NCBI RefSeq assembly: GCF_035593265.1
Contig: NZ_CP141614.1
Coordinates: 620,001-684,000 of the forward strand
DNA from: Limnochorda sp. LNt
GTDB taxonomy: Bacteria; Bacillota; Limnochordia; Limnochordales; Geochordaceae
Direction: 5' to 3'
DNA length: 64,000 nt
Shown in pieces: positions 1 through 9,642 of this stretch (position 1 is the stretch's first letter; every line of letters begins with the position of its first letter). A program made the translations under genes and the position numbers. A model generated the notes under the pieces. That model was given only the letters and a program-made list of their open reading frames with translations. It searched no databases and had not been told where the DNA came from.

Positions 1-901
1 AGCGCAGGTAGCCCACGTAGTGGCGCACGACCGCCCAGTTCTTCTGCTCCACGTGGCAGCTGTCGTTTTTCTGGTAAGGGCGAGACCGGGTGAACGTAAG
101 GCACCGGCTCTCGCAGAAGCGCTTCAGGTGGGCGTTGATGAACTCGGCGCCGTTGTCCGAGTCGATGCCCCGGATGGGGAAGGGAAAGGCGGGCAGCGTC
201 CGCTTGAGGGCCTCCAGGACCCAGCGCTGGGCCTTGTTGGGGACGGCCACCGTCACGGTCCACCCCGTGGCCACGTCGACCATGTCCAGGGTCTGGGCAA
301 AGTCCCCTTTGGGGTTGCCCCCGTCGTGGCCAACCAGGTCAATCTCCAGAAAGCCCGGATGGGTGTCGTCCCACTCGGCGAAGGTTCGGATGGGGATGGC
401 GCCTTTCAGCAGGCTGCCCGGCTTGGTGCCGCTGCGGCCCTTGATCTGCAGCCGCTGGCGCTCCCGGGCCAGCAGCCGGTCCACCGTCGCGGCGCTGATC
501 CGCAGCAGGCGCTCCCGCACCTCAGGGGTGAGGCTCAGCTCCCCCCAGCGCTCGAGGATGGGCACCACCTCCGGCAGAAACGGCGCTAGGCGCTTGCCGG
601 CCGGGAAGCTCAGGATGGCCCACACCTTCACCAGCGCCTCCTTCACCTCCCGGGTGTAGACCGGAGGCCGCCCGGTCCGGTGCACCCGTACCCGGGCCAC
701 CCGTCGCGAGCCGGGTCGGCTGGCCTGCCGCAGGGCTCGGGCGGCATAGGAGCGGTTGTAGCCACACAGTTGCTGCAGCTGACTCAGGATCTGCGCTTTC
801 TCCTTCTTCCGGGCCTTGCGGTAGCGCTCGGCGAGCTCCCGCACGACGGCCCGCCGCTCGGGCAACGAGAGGGGCACCTCCTGCGCCTCCTTCGGCTTCA
901 T
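1..901 (-). CDS. Integrase-core (DDE) transposase, C-terminus beyond window
   Basis: The frame is open for 300 codons from an ATG at 901 to the left window edge, so the protein is incomplete only because the window ends. GGAAAGGAG stands just upstream as a ribosome site. A basic helical N-terminus (CGYNRSYAARAL, residues 46-57) probably binds DNA. The rve-type catalytic core shows Asp188 (EIDLVGHDGG), an Asp in GIDSDNGAEF (about 247-249) and Glu285 (CHVEQKNW), the full DDE set. This matches the insertion-sequence transposase family with the KND.CHVEQKNW signature; I cannot assign the exact IS family. No frameshift is seen, so it may be active. Its upstream side carries two near-identical repeats (941-1001) that look like transposase-binding sites. 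Confidence 0.85.
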   Translation of the reverse strand, partial: MKPKEAQEVPLSLPERRAVVRELAERYRKARKKEKAQILSQLQQLCGYNRSYAARALRQASRPGSRRVARVRVHRTGRPPVYTREVKEALVKVWAILSFPAGKRLAPFLPEVVPILERWGELSLTPEVRERLLRISAATVDRLLARERQRLQIKGRSGTKPGSLLKGAIPIRTFAEWDDTHPGFLEIDLVGHDGGNPKGDFAQTLDMVDVATGWTVTVAVPNKAQRWVLEALKRTLPAFPFPIRGIDSDNGAEFINAHLKRFCESRCLTFTRSRPYQKNDSCHVEQKNWAVVRHYVGYLR

Positions 902-940
902 GGTTGGAGGCTCCTTTCCAGGCGCAGGGGGCTGGGCCTG

Positions 941-1001
941 TTCGAGTACCTTTTAGTTTTGAGGCAACGACCCCATTTCGAGTACTTTTCTTTTGAGGCA
1001 A
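941..1001. repeat. Pair of direct repeats at the end of the leftmost IS
   Basis: TTCGAGTAC...TTTTGAGGCAA occurs at 941-967 and 977-1001, with start points 36 bp apart. The copies differ by a few bases and a 2-nt length change. They lie between the ATG of the transposase at 901 and the decayed transposase to the right. Repeated subterminal sites at an IS end usually bind the transposase. The outer tip of the element is probably close to 1001, but no partner end is visible. Confidence 0.6.
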
Positions 1002-1024
1002 GGCCATGACTTGCCTCCACATTC

Positions 1025-2266
1025 ATGGAATGGCATCATTGGGCCGTAAGACGCGTAGCCACCGCCATGCACATCGAGACCGCCCGCCGCCGGCAGGGCG
1101 TCAAGGTCTACACCTATCACCTGCTGCACCAGAAGACCTGCCCACTGGCCCGCTTCGGATACAACCGGGACAAGAAGCGGGGCAAGAAGCAGTTCCGCGT
1201 GGGGCTGCTCACAAATGACGAGGCCTGTCCGGTGGCCGTGGAGGCGTTCCGCGGCGACGTGGGGGATCCGGAGACGCTACGGGCCCAGATTGCTCGGGTC
1301 CGGACTCCGTTCGGCATCGAGTGCGTCGTGTTCGTCGGCGACCGGGGCATGATCGTCAAGGCCCGATTGAGCGACTTGGAGGCGGTGGGCTTCGGGTGGA
1401 TCACGGCCCTGCGGGCGCCGGAGACCCAGAAACTGCGGGATGAGGGGTTCTTTCAGCCGGGCCTGTTCGACCGGCGGGACCTGGCGGAGATCGCCGACCC
1501 CGACCGGCCCGGGGAGCGGCTGGTGGTCCGCTACAATCCCCTGGTGGCCGAGGCGCGTCGGCAAAAGCGCGAGGCGCTGCTTTCGGCCACGGAGCGGGAG
1601 CTGGCCAAAATCGAAGCCCGGGTGCGCCGGCGCCGCCGCAAGCCCATGACGGCGGATGAGATCGGGGTGGCCGTGGGCAAGCTGCTGGGCCGCTGGAAGA
1701 TGGGCAAGCACTTTCGCCTCACCATCCGCGACGGGCACTTCGCCTTCCAGCGGGACCCCGCATCCATCGCCCGGGAGGCGGAGCTGGACGGGTTCTACAT
1801 GCTGCACACGAACGTCTCGGCCGACCGGATGGACCCGGTCCAGGTGCAACGCACCTACCAGTCGCTGCACCAGATCGAGCAGAACTTCCGAGCGATGAAA
1901 AGCGCCCTGGACCTGCGCCCGGTCTACCACCGGCTGGAGGACCGGGTGCGGGCCCACACGTTCTTGTGCATGCTGGCCCTCTACGTGCGCTGGCACATGG
2001 AGCGGGCCCTGCGGCCGCTGCTCGAGGAAGACCCCCGCCAGTCCTTCGAGGGGCTGATGATGCAGCTTGAGACGCTGCAGCGCCACACCGCGGAGGTGGC
2101 CGGGCAGGAGGTCACGATCCTCGGCGAACCCGAACCCCTCCACCGCCGGATCTTCCAGCTCTTGGGGGTTCCCCTCGCAGCCAGAAGGGGTGCACCGTTG
2201 AATCCCCTTGAAATGCGGTCGTCATGGGCACTGACACCGGATCGGAGGCCAGGAACTTCCGCCTAG
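1025..2266 (+). pseudogene. N-terminally truncated IS1634-type (IS4 superfamily) transposase
   Basis: The open frame encodes up to 413 residues. From about nt 1135 it resembles the catalytic half of IS1634-type transposases: CPLARFGYNRDKKRGK, then VVFVGDRGM holding the second catalytic Asp, then QIEQNFRAMKSALDLRPVYH holding the Glu, then an Arg/His-rich C-terminus. Family members are usually 500-600 residues. The N-terminal domain and the YDxTS segment with the first Asp are missing, replaced by unrelated sequence. The truncation abuts the end of the neighbouring IS at about 1001, which suggests that insertion removed the 5' part. It is not expected to be active. Confidence 0.75.
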
Positions 2267-2275
2267 CGTGACTTT
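2263..2275. repeat. 13-bp sequence repeated inverted at 4342-4354
   Basis: CTAGCGTGACTTT here overlaps the stop codon of the truncated transposase. Its exact reverse complement lies at 4342-4354, next to the CTAG target of the following IS. The two copies bracket the intact IS1634-type element. They could be IS ends or the trace of an inversion between flanks. Confidence 0.5.
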
Positions 2276-2339
2276 ACGAGTTATGTGCGCGCGATGGGCC
2301 GAAAAGAGCGTCATGACCGGCCTTTGGGGTGGGTGCCGG

Positions 2340-4197
2340 TGTATTACCCCAGCTCAAGGGGCCAGGGCGGCCAGCTCGAGCAGGTCGAAGAGGAGGCGCT
2401 GGCGGGGGGACATCTCGGAGAGGGTCAGATGGCCGGGGATCTTGGACGCGAGGGGGTAGAGGTGGGCCACCTCGTGGATGCCCCCCAGCGTGTCCACCAA
2501 CTCAGGGATGCTGTCGACCGGCGGCTCCATCCCCCGGGCCTGGGCCCGGCGGTGCACCTCGCGCAGCAACAGGGAGGCGAGGGCCAGGGCCATCACGCAG
2601 TAAAAGGCGTGCACCCGGATCTTGCCGTCGGTCCAGTGGAACATGGGCCGAAAGCTTTCGAAGTGGGGATCTTTCATCTGCCGGATGGCCCGCTCCACGT
2701 GCGCCTGGCCCCGGTAGGCGGCCACGATCTGCTCGTCGGTCCAGCTGGCCTGGTCGGTGAACAACAGCGTCTTGCCAAAGCGCCGCTCGGCCAGGGCCTG
2801 CAAGGCGGCATGGTCGATTTCGAAGTGGAGGGCCGGCAGTCCCTCTTCCAGGCGGAGGTCAATGTGAATCAACTCGTGCAAGGACTCTCCTTTCAAAATG
2901 CCCTCGACCTGGCGTTTCACGCCCTCCAGCGTGGGCGGCTGGCCGCGTCGATGCTGGCGATAGCGCTCCAGGCGGGCGCTGATCTCCCGCAGGGCCTGGG
3001 TCGCCTTTTTCAACTTCGTCGTCATGCCCTGGAGTTGCCCCAAGAAGAGCGTTTCGTGGTAGACCAGCAGCACCGTGTGGGGCCGTCCGAAGACGGTCTG
3101 GGTGGTCCGGTAAGCCCAGTGCCCGGCCCACTGCCCTTGGAGGGGGTGGAAGGCGGATTTGGGGATGGAAAGCAGGTCCGGATGCTGGGAGGGGACCAGG
3201 GAGCCCACCACGTGGTAGCCTTGCAGGTGCTGGTAGTTGGGGCGGGCGTTGTTGCCCTTGTCCAAAATGAGGGTGATGTCCTCGCACTGCTCGGCCAGCA
3301 TCCGGTAGCGTGCGACCAGTTCGTCGACGACGCTTTCGAACTCCCGGCTGTCGTGCCGATGGCCCGGGTAGGCGTCATGGAAGAGCGGCACGTGGAAATC
3401 GAGCGTCACCAAAAGGGCCAGCCCCACCTGCTTGAGGTCGAAGCGCTTGGCCTTGCTCGCCCCTCGCTGGGGGATCGCGGAGTCGGTGGCCGAGTCGATG
3501 TAGGTGACGAAGTTGGTGGTGTCGTAGACGAGCGCCCGCAAGTCCAACGCGAACTCCCGGACCATGTGGGCGGTCAGGTCCCGCTCGATGGCCCGCAACG
3601 TTTCGGCATCCAGGCGGTCCATGTGATCCCAGAAGCGCTGGCTGGAAAGCTGCCGGGCCTTCACATGGGGCATCAGCCGGCGCAGCACGGTGCCTTCGAA
3701 CCACTCGCCCATCTTCGCCTTGCTGGTGGGCGCCACCGCCCGGTTGAGGGCCGCGATCAGCATGTACTCGCCCACGCTGGGGCCCTGGTCTCGCTTGGGG
3801 GCGTGGGCGTCGACGTGCTCGACGAGGCGCAGCCTTCGGGCGATGGTCCACAGGGCGGCCACCGCGCCGAAGTCGAAGAGCTTAGCGGTGACCGGCTTGG
3901 GGGTCGGCTCCTCTTTGCGCCGGACGATGTCCTCCAGCTTGCCCAGGTACTTCTGCCAGACGATGCGGGGCTGGCCGTTCACCCGCCGGACCTCGACGGC
4001 GTAGTAGTACAGGCCGTTCCCCTTGCGTTTCCGAATAATGGTAGCCACCGGGCGTCTCTCCCCTCGGGGGTAATACGCCCTTCGCAGTCCGGACCCGAAG
4101 ATCCTGCTGCCCGCGGCCAACATTTTGGGCTGTCTTCATGGGGCATCGGGAGGCTTTTGGGTGAGCGCGTTTCCCCGGACTGGACGAGGGTAATACA
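2340..4197. mobile_element. IS1634-type insertion sequence
   Basis: TGTATTACCC at 2340-2349 is matched by the inverted GGGTAATACA at 4188-4197. A further GGGTAATAC lies inside at about 4069-4077. The single transposase gene fills the space between them. I see no clear target duplication outside these ends, so the outer limits may be a few bases off. Confidence 0.6.
2354..4048 (-). CDS. IS1634-type transposase, apparently intact
   Basis: The 564-residue product has the family's usual length and order. It starts with a short basic beta-rich domain (ATIIRKRKGNGLYYYAVE) and then has a DDE core: Asp in LVYDTTNFV, Asp in LILDKGNNAR, Glu in HVERAIRQMKDPHFESF. The C-terminus is hydrophobic. I chose GTG at 4048 because GGGGAG precedes it by 9 nt and because family members begin with this segment; an in-frame ATG at 4123 would add 25 unrelated residues. 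No frameshift is visible, which makes it the best candidate for an active transposase among the complete elements here. Confidence 0.85.
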   Translation of the reverse strand: MATIIRKRKGNGLYYYAVEVRRVNGQPRIVWQKYLGKLEDIVRRKEEPTPKPVTAKLFDFGAVAALWTIARRLRLVEHVDAHAPKRDQGPSVGEYMLIAALNRAVAPTSKAKMGEWFEGTVLRRLMPHVKARQLSSQRFWDHMDRLDAETLRAIERDLTAHMVREFALDLRALVYDTTNFVTYIDSATDSAIPQRGASKAKRFDLKQVGLALLVTLDFHVPLFHDAYPGHRHDSREFESVVDELVARYRMLAEQCEDITLILDKGNNARPNYQHLQGYHVVGSLVPSQHPDLLSIPKSAFHPLQGQWAGHWAYRTTQTVFGRPHTVLLVYHETLFLGQLQGMTTKLKKATQALREISARLERYRQHRRGQPPTLEGVKRQVEGILKGESLHELIHIDLRLEEGLPALHFEIDHAALQALAERRFGKTLLFTDQASWTDEQIVAAYRGQAHVERAIRQMKDPHFESFRPMFHWTDGKIRVHAFYCVMALALASLLLREVHRRAQARGMEPPVDSIPELVDTLGGIHEVAHLYPLASKIPGHLTLSEMSPRQRLLFDLLELAALAP

Positions 4198-4350
4198 TGT
4201 CCTAGGAGCCCAGACTCCCAGTTATGGGAGCTGCATCCAGGTCGTTACATCCCATGGTGGTGGAAACGAGCAAAGATGGCGAGAGCTTCCCCACCCGGTC
4301 CCGATCTGGAAATGCGCAGAGCCGGAAGACCCGTAAAGCGGAAAGTCACG

Positions 4351-5974
4351 CTAGTTAGTTGCCCCTGATAAACTCGTCCAGCAAAGCCCGTCGTGACGGG
4401 CTTACCCCTCTCCTCCCCGAGACCGAATGATGCTAAAATCGGCCCCAGGAGGCATGGCATCGTGCGTCGGGACCGCAACGTGGCGTTCAAGGCGGACCTC
4501 TTCGAAAGCCTCATCGACCCCCAGCTCTTCGAGCTGCCCAAGGAGCTGGCCATCATCGACCGGCTGCTGGACGACGAGCGCTTCCTGGAGCCTATCCGGC
4601 GCAAGCTCACGGCCCGGCGGGGTCGGCCCACCATCCCCCTGGAGACGTACCTGCGCATGATGTACCTGAAGCGCCGGTACCGGCTGGGCTTCGAGGCCCT
4701 CGTCAAGGAAGTGGCCGACAGCCTGGTCTGGCGGCGCTTTTGCCGGTTGCGCTTGACCGACAAGGTGCCCGATGCCACCACCCTCATCAAGCTGACGCAC
4801 CGACTGGGTCCGGAAGTCATCGAGCAACTCAACGACGCCCTGATGGCCCAGCTGGTGGAGGCGCGGCTGATGAAGCGCCACGGCCAGCGGATCCGGGTGG
4901 ACACCACGGTGGTGGAAGCCAACATCCATCACCCCACCGACGCGGGCCTGCTGGCCGACGGGTGCGGGTGCTGACGCGGCTGATGCGCCGGGCCAAGGAA
5001 GCCGGCATCGGGTACGCCTTTCGGTCCGAGACCGCCTGCGTTCGGTCCGCCGCCGGCTGCGCCGCATCGGCCAGGTGCTTCGCCGGGGAGGAGAAGGCCC
5101 AGGCCGAGGTGGACCGGCTTACCGCCGAAGTGGCTCGGCGGGCCGAGCAGACGCTTCAGGAGGCCGAGCGCATGGCTCGGGCTGTCCAGCGCCGCATCCG
5201 ACAGCTCGGTCCGGCGGTCGGCGCTCGTTACCGGGCCCTCGCGCAGGGTCTGGTCACGTACACCCGCCGCCTGCGCCGGGTGCTGGAGCAGACCCGGCTT
5301 CGCTTGCAGGGCATCCGGACCATCCCGGACCGGCTGGTCAGCCTCTTCGACCCGGATGCGCGCCCCATCCGGCGGGGGAAGCTTTCGAAGCCCGTCGAGT
5401 TCGGCTACAAGCTGACCCTGGTGGAGACCCAGGAGGGCTTCATCAGCCACTGGCGGCTGCATGTCGGCAATCCCAGCGACGACAGCTTGCTGGTGGACGC
5501 CGTGGCGGGCCACATCCACGCGGTCGGAGCCACGCCCCGAGCCGTGGCCGCCGACCGGGGCATGAGCAGCCGGGCCAACGAGGCGGCCCTTCGGGCGATG
5601 GGCATCGCGCACGTGGCCCTGCCGGCCCGAGGCGGTCGGGCTCGTCGACTTTTCGAGCGACGCCGGGCCTTTCGGCGGTTGCTCCGCTGGCGCAGCGGCC
5701 AGGAGGGGCGCATTGCGCACCTCAAGCACGCCTTTGAGCTCGACCGCAGCCGCTATCGGGGTGCCGACCGGGCGGCGACCTGGAGCGGGGAGGGCGTTTT
5801 TGCCCACAACCTGACCCGGGCGGCCCGCCGGCTGCTGGCCCTGGCCCCGGCAGGCGCCTGAGCAGACCCCCGCCGGGGCAGGACCGGACAGGGCGGCATG
5901 ACGAGCTGGGGTTGCTAAAGGTTCAGACTCCCCTCTAACGACGGACAGTGATTTTGTCAGGAGGCACTAACTAG
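4351..5974. mobile_element. Decayed IS with CTAG target duplication
   Basis: CTAG occurs at 4351-4354 and 5971-5974. Inside, TTAGTTGCCCCTGATAAA on the left and the reverse complement of the right end, TTAGTGCCTCCTGACAAA, agree at 14 of 18 positions. This gives an element of about 1.6 kb (4355-5970). The right CTAG supplies the TAG stop codon of the adjacent SelA-like gene, so insertion left that gene intact. Confidence 0.75.
4462..5861 (+). pseudogene. IS5-superfamily (ISNCY-like) transposase with several frameshifts
   Basis: The first part (4462-4974) has the DUF772-type N-terminus (LFELPKELAIIDRLLDDERF) and the first catalytic Asp in RVDTTVVEANIHHPTDAGLL. At about 4965 the frame is lost: one G missing from GACGGGTGCGGG turns the expected GVRVLTRLMRRAKEAG into a stop. 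A second and third shift lie between about 4995 and 5090, where the expected VRRRLRRIGQVLRR is in another frame. From about 5090 to 5861 the frame runs through AVAADRGMSS to an Arg-rich end. The likely start is GTG 4462, 9-10 nt after AGGAGG. It cannot make a full protein. Confidence 0.8.
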
Positions 5975-7101
5975 GATTGAGCGCCGCCAGATCGCAGGCT
6001 CGCGTAAGCCTCACGGACAAGGCGTATAACTACCGGCACATCCGGTGGGCGCAACGGGCGAGGATCGAAGGCGATGATCCCTAGGTTAACGCGATGGGTG
6101 CGCACCATAACCGGAGGAGTGGTGCGCGCCAGCCAGTCGACGAGCGCCGCGGCGGTAAAGCCGAGGCGAACCTCGTCCAACTGCATCACCAGCCGGACGA
6201 TCGGGCGCCCGGCTTCGTCGCGTTCAATGTAGGCGCGGGTGTACGGCAGCTCTTTGAGGCCGGCAAGGAGCTCTTCGGCCACGCGAGTCAGTGGCGCCAG
6301 CAGTTCCGTGGGGGATCGGGCCACGTAGGTCGAAAGGGCGGTCAACAGCCCCATGATGGTCTCTTTCCCGACCTTCATCGCGCGAGCGATCCCCTGCTCC
6401 TGGGCGCGGCATGCGGCGACAAGGCTTTCCTTTCCGCATATGATCCCGGAGGTCGGCCCACCGAACGCTTTTCCGCCGCTATACGTGACCAGGTCCGCTC
6501 CCGCTTCGATGTACGACCTCAAGTCGGTCTCCGCAGCGGCGTCGACTAGGACGGGGATACCCCGGCCATGAGCGAGCCGGATCACGTCGGCGAGCGGCAG
6601 CATTCCCTTCTGGACGCAGTGGTGGGACTGCACGAAGAGGACGGCGGCAACATGGTCGTCCAACGACGCTGCGAACAGTTCCGCGGGAGTGGCATTTGCC
6701 CACCCGACCGGGCGGGGTTCTCCGCCGCCGAGGCGTATCATCTGCGCTATGGGGGCACCGAAGTTAATCAGGTGCCCACTCTGCACCACGATCTCGCGGG
6801 GCTGCCAATCCGCGTTGGGCAGCCGCTCTATGCGACGAGGGTCTGTTCCGGCCACACAAGCGGCTGTCATGATAGCAATCCCGGCTCCTGCGCCGCAGGT
6901 GACCCAGGCGGATTCAGCGCCGGCCCACTTAGCTATCATCGCACCAGCGCGCTGTTTGAGGACGTCCATGTCGACGTACGCGGCCCCCGCATGGGCCATG
7001 GCCGAGGCTACGGCCGGGCTCAGGGAGGCGCCCCCCAGGCGGGTCATCATCCCGCTCGCGTTGATAACTGGGGTAACCCCGATGTCCTCATACGTGATCA
7101 A
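5971..7101 (-). CDS. SelA-like PLP enzyme, probable D-glucosaminate-6-phosphate ammonia-lyase type
   Basis: About 376 residues of the SelA-related, PLP-dependent family that includes DgaE. DgaE turns D-glucosaminate 6-phosphate into 2-keto-3-deoxy-6-phosphogluconate plus ammonia. Visible marks are the N-terminal INASGMMTRLGGASLSP, the glycine-rich TCGAGAGIAI, LVDAAAE, and the likely PLP lysine in TYSGGKAFGGPTSG. I chose TTG 7101, 6-7 nt after GGAGGG; TTG 7125 is the alternative. The start overlaps the kinase stop by about 14 nt, so the two are translationally coupled. The locus also holds a KDPG-type aldolase, the normal partner of this family. True selenocysteine synthase is unlikely, because no selenocysteine genes are nearby. 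Confidence 0.75.
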   Translation of the reverse strand: MITYEDIGVTPVINASGMMTRLGGASLSPAVASAMAHAGAAYVDMDVLKQRAGAMIAKWAGAESAWVTCGAGAGIAIMTAACVAGTDPRRIERLPNADWQPREIVVQSGHLINFGAPIAQMIRLGGGEPRPVGWANATPAELFAASLDDHVAAVLFVQSHHCVQKGMLPLADVIRLAHGRGIPVLVDAAAETDLRSYIEAGADLVTYSGGKAFGGPTSGIICGKESLVAACRAQEQGIARAMKVGKETIMGLLTALSTYVARSPTELLAPLTRVAEELLAGLKELPYTRAYIERDEAGRPIVRLVMQLDEVRLGFTAAALVDWLARTTPPVMVRTHRVNLGIIAFDPRPLRPPDVPVVIRLVREAYASLRSGGAQS

Positions 7102-7686
7102 GTCGCACCCTCCAGTTCGCGGCAAGAGCCCTTCGAAACTCCGTATGGACCGCCTTGTAGGCTTCCGTCCAGGCTGGCTCCGGTTCGACGACCCGTTCAG
7201 GCGTTGCCGCCATGTGTCGAACGGCGGTTTGAAGCGACGGGTGGATCCCGCTGGCGACAGCCCCCAGCATTGCTGCTCCCAGAGCCGACACTTCTCGGGT
7301 CATCAGTTCGAGCGGTCTGTCGAGAACGCTTGCGAGGATCCGGGGCCATTGACGACTGCGTCCACCGCCTCCCGTCAGCGACAGACGGGTGATGATAACG
7401 CCTCGCCTTTGCAGCACGTCCACTATCTCGCGAAGGCCCAGAGAGACTCCCTCCAGCACAGCGCGTGCCAGGTCTCGGACATCATGCTCCGGCCGCAGCC
7501 CCAGAAAGGCCCCCGTCGCATTGGGCCGGAACGCTGGCACCTCAGCCCCGTGGACGTACGGCAGGAACAAGAGCCCCCGGCACCCCGGAATCGAGCCAGC
7601 CGCCCACTCGTCCAGCGTTTTGTACACCTCGGACAGGTGCGCAGCAGCAAGGGGTTGCCTGGCCTCCAACAACCCCACCAGCCTAG
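7088..7686 (-). pseudogene. FGGY sugar kinase, C-terminal part (split by IS)
   Basis: This is the second half of an FGGY carbohydrate kinase. It has GCRGLLFLPYVHGAEVPAF, ATGAFLGL, VLEGVSLGLREIVDVL and the ATP-site loop LSLTGGGGRSRQW, followed by the helical end typical of xylulose/gluconate kinases. The preceding codons are at 9639-10483, beyond an inserted IS. Joining the halves across one CTAG copy gives ...VLWLAR-LVGLLEAR... in one frame, so the gene is broken only by the insertion. Its 3' end overlaps the SelA-like gene, which may now be starved of operon transcription. Confidence 0.85.
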
Positions 7687-9642
7687 GTGACTGCTCGGTT
7701 TCCTGTTGAATCGGGCCTTTGGTAGGGGGTTTGAAAGGTCAGGCATGCGGCCAGCGGGTTCGAGCTCGACCCAATCGCGGCCTTCGACGGGAGGGCGGAG
7801 CGCGTCGTGCTGCCTTTCCAACCCCCGGTTTCCCTTCTCTTTTCCTTGTCTTCCAGCTTCTTACTCATGCGGGGCCCACCACCCCCACGGGTGGCCCGGC
7901 GGCCATCACCTCCTTGATGTTGTGGTTGATGGCGGCCAGCAGGAGCTGGAAGCGCACCTTGATGCGACCCCAGTAGCGCGCCTTGCGGGCCCCGTGGGTC
8001 TTGAGCTGCCGCACGATGCGCTCGATGCGGGCCCGCAGCCGGTAGCGCTCCCGAAAGGCCGGGGTGCGCTGGTACGCCCGAGCCTGCCGCAGCTCGACCT
8101 CGTAGGGGTGGATCGTGACCTGACGGGCCGCCGCCGGCGTGCAGCGGGCCTTGAGGGGACAGGCCCCGCAGGCCTCGGCCGCAAAGCTCACCACGAACCC
8201 CTTGTGGTGCTGCAGTCGGCCCGGGTCGAAGCGGACCGTCTGCCCTGCGGGGCAGGTGAGCGTGCCGGCGTCGGCGTCCAGGGCGAAGGCCTCCTTCGAG
8301 AAGTACCCCTCCCGGTTCGTCGCCGGGGGCGCCTTGGCCACGATGAGGGTCCCCTTCTCGGCCTGGCGCCGGGCGCGCTCGACGTCGAAGTACGCCTGAT
8401 CGCCCAGCACCTCCGCGGGGGCGGTGGCCGTGCCGCTCCTGGTCGTCCAGCATCGCCTCCAGCCTCGCGTCGTCCGGTGCGTTGGCGGGCGTCACCGCGA
8501 CGGCGGTGACCAGCCGGTGGCCCTCGCCGCCCGTCATCAGATGGGCTTTGTAGCCGTCTGCCCGGTTCGAGGCCGTCTTGTGGCCATGGCGCATCTCGGG
8601 GTCGACCACCGAGATGACCCGGTCCTTGGCCACCCCCCTGCTTGAGGCGGACCGTCCCGTCCGGGTCCCGCTCGATGTCCTGGGTGGCCACCCGCTCCAG
8701 CAGGTCCACCATGGCCTTCAAGTCCTCGGGCACCTTCGCAAGCGCCCGCGCCGCCGCCACCAGGGCCAACGCGTCGTCGACCAGCGCCTGGAGCAGCTGT
8801 CGGCGGGCCTCGGCGTCGTCCCAGTCGATCCGGGGCTTGCCCGGCTGGTGGTAATCGGTGCGCTTCAGTACCGCCGAAAGCGGACCGTCCAGCTCGTGCA
8901 TCCGGGCCACCGCCAGGACCCGCACGATACCCTTGCGGATGAGGGTGTAGGTGTCCTGCACGGCGGCCCCGCCGTGGATGAGAAAGGAATCGACGATCTG
9001 GGAGCGCTCCGGCGAAAACAGCCCCGCCTGCTTGGCCGAGGCCAGGGTCCTCTCCAGCATGGCCGCCGCGATGCCATGCTGCAAGAAGCGCCGGCGGTGG
9101 TCGCACAGCGTCACCGCATCGATGCCCTCAAAGTCCCGCCCCGCCAAAATCGCCAGCTTCACCCGGTCATCGAAGCGGGATTCCTGCTCCATCTCCCGGT
9201 CCGAGTAGCCCTTCTCCATCTGGATCAACAGCGCCAGAAACGTGTGGACCGGGCTCACCGAAGGCCTTCCGGTGCGGGCGTCAAACAGCGGAGCAAACAT
9301 CGATTCGTCCAGGTTCTGCACCGCCCAGTCGTGGAGCCGCCACCAGTAGGAGTCCTTGGGGATGCGCTGTCGCCAGGTGACGTCGTCGAAGGTGGTCTGC
9401 CGGTTGCGCCGGCCCAGCACGCCGCTCCACTCCCTGCCCGGAGGTGGTTTCCAGCCGCATCGTACCACGAAAACGGGCGTGAACGCAAGAGCGGTGCAGC
9501 AATACAAAGCTACAGAAAGCTCATAGAGGTGTATCAATGGTTACTGTCCAAGAAAGCCCTCCGGCGTTCATCATCGACTTTCTATTCTTCAAACCCCATC
9601 AGCTCATACCCCGTGGGGTACGGTTTCCGAGCGGTCACCTAG
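7683..9642. mobile_element. IS1182-type element inserted in a sugar kinase gene
   Basis: Target duplication CTAG stands at 7683-7686 and 9639-9642. The element between them (7687-9638, 1952 bp) begins GTGACTGCTCGG and ends CCGAGCGGTCAC, a 12-bp inverted repeat with one mismatch. The kinase reading frame is continuous across a single CTAG. The element carries one frameshifted transposase. Confidence 0.9.
7865..9420 (-). pseudogene. IS1182-family transposase with two frameshifts
   Basis: The start is GTG 9420 (VLGRRNRQTTFDDV), with GGGAGTGGAG upstream. The frame carries DUF772-like and first-Asp segments (QIVDSFLIHGGAAV). At 8635-8640 a run of six Gs, where five are expected, shifts it out; the correct reading continues VAKDRVISVVDPEMRHGHK. 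A second shift at about 8430-8445 moves to the frame with VLGDQAYFD (second Asp) and ERIVRQLKTHGARKARYWG (Glu). All three catalytic residues exist, but in three frames. The element cannot make its own transposase unless the indels are sequence errors. Confidence 0.85.

Noticed and set aside
2285-4336. 683-codon plus-strand frame over the IS1634 transposase
   Set aside because: It is antisense to a transposase with a complete DDE set.
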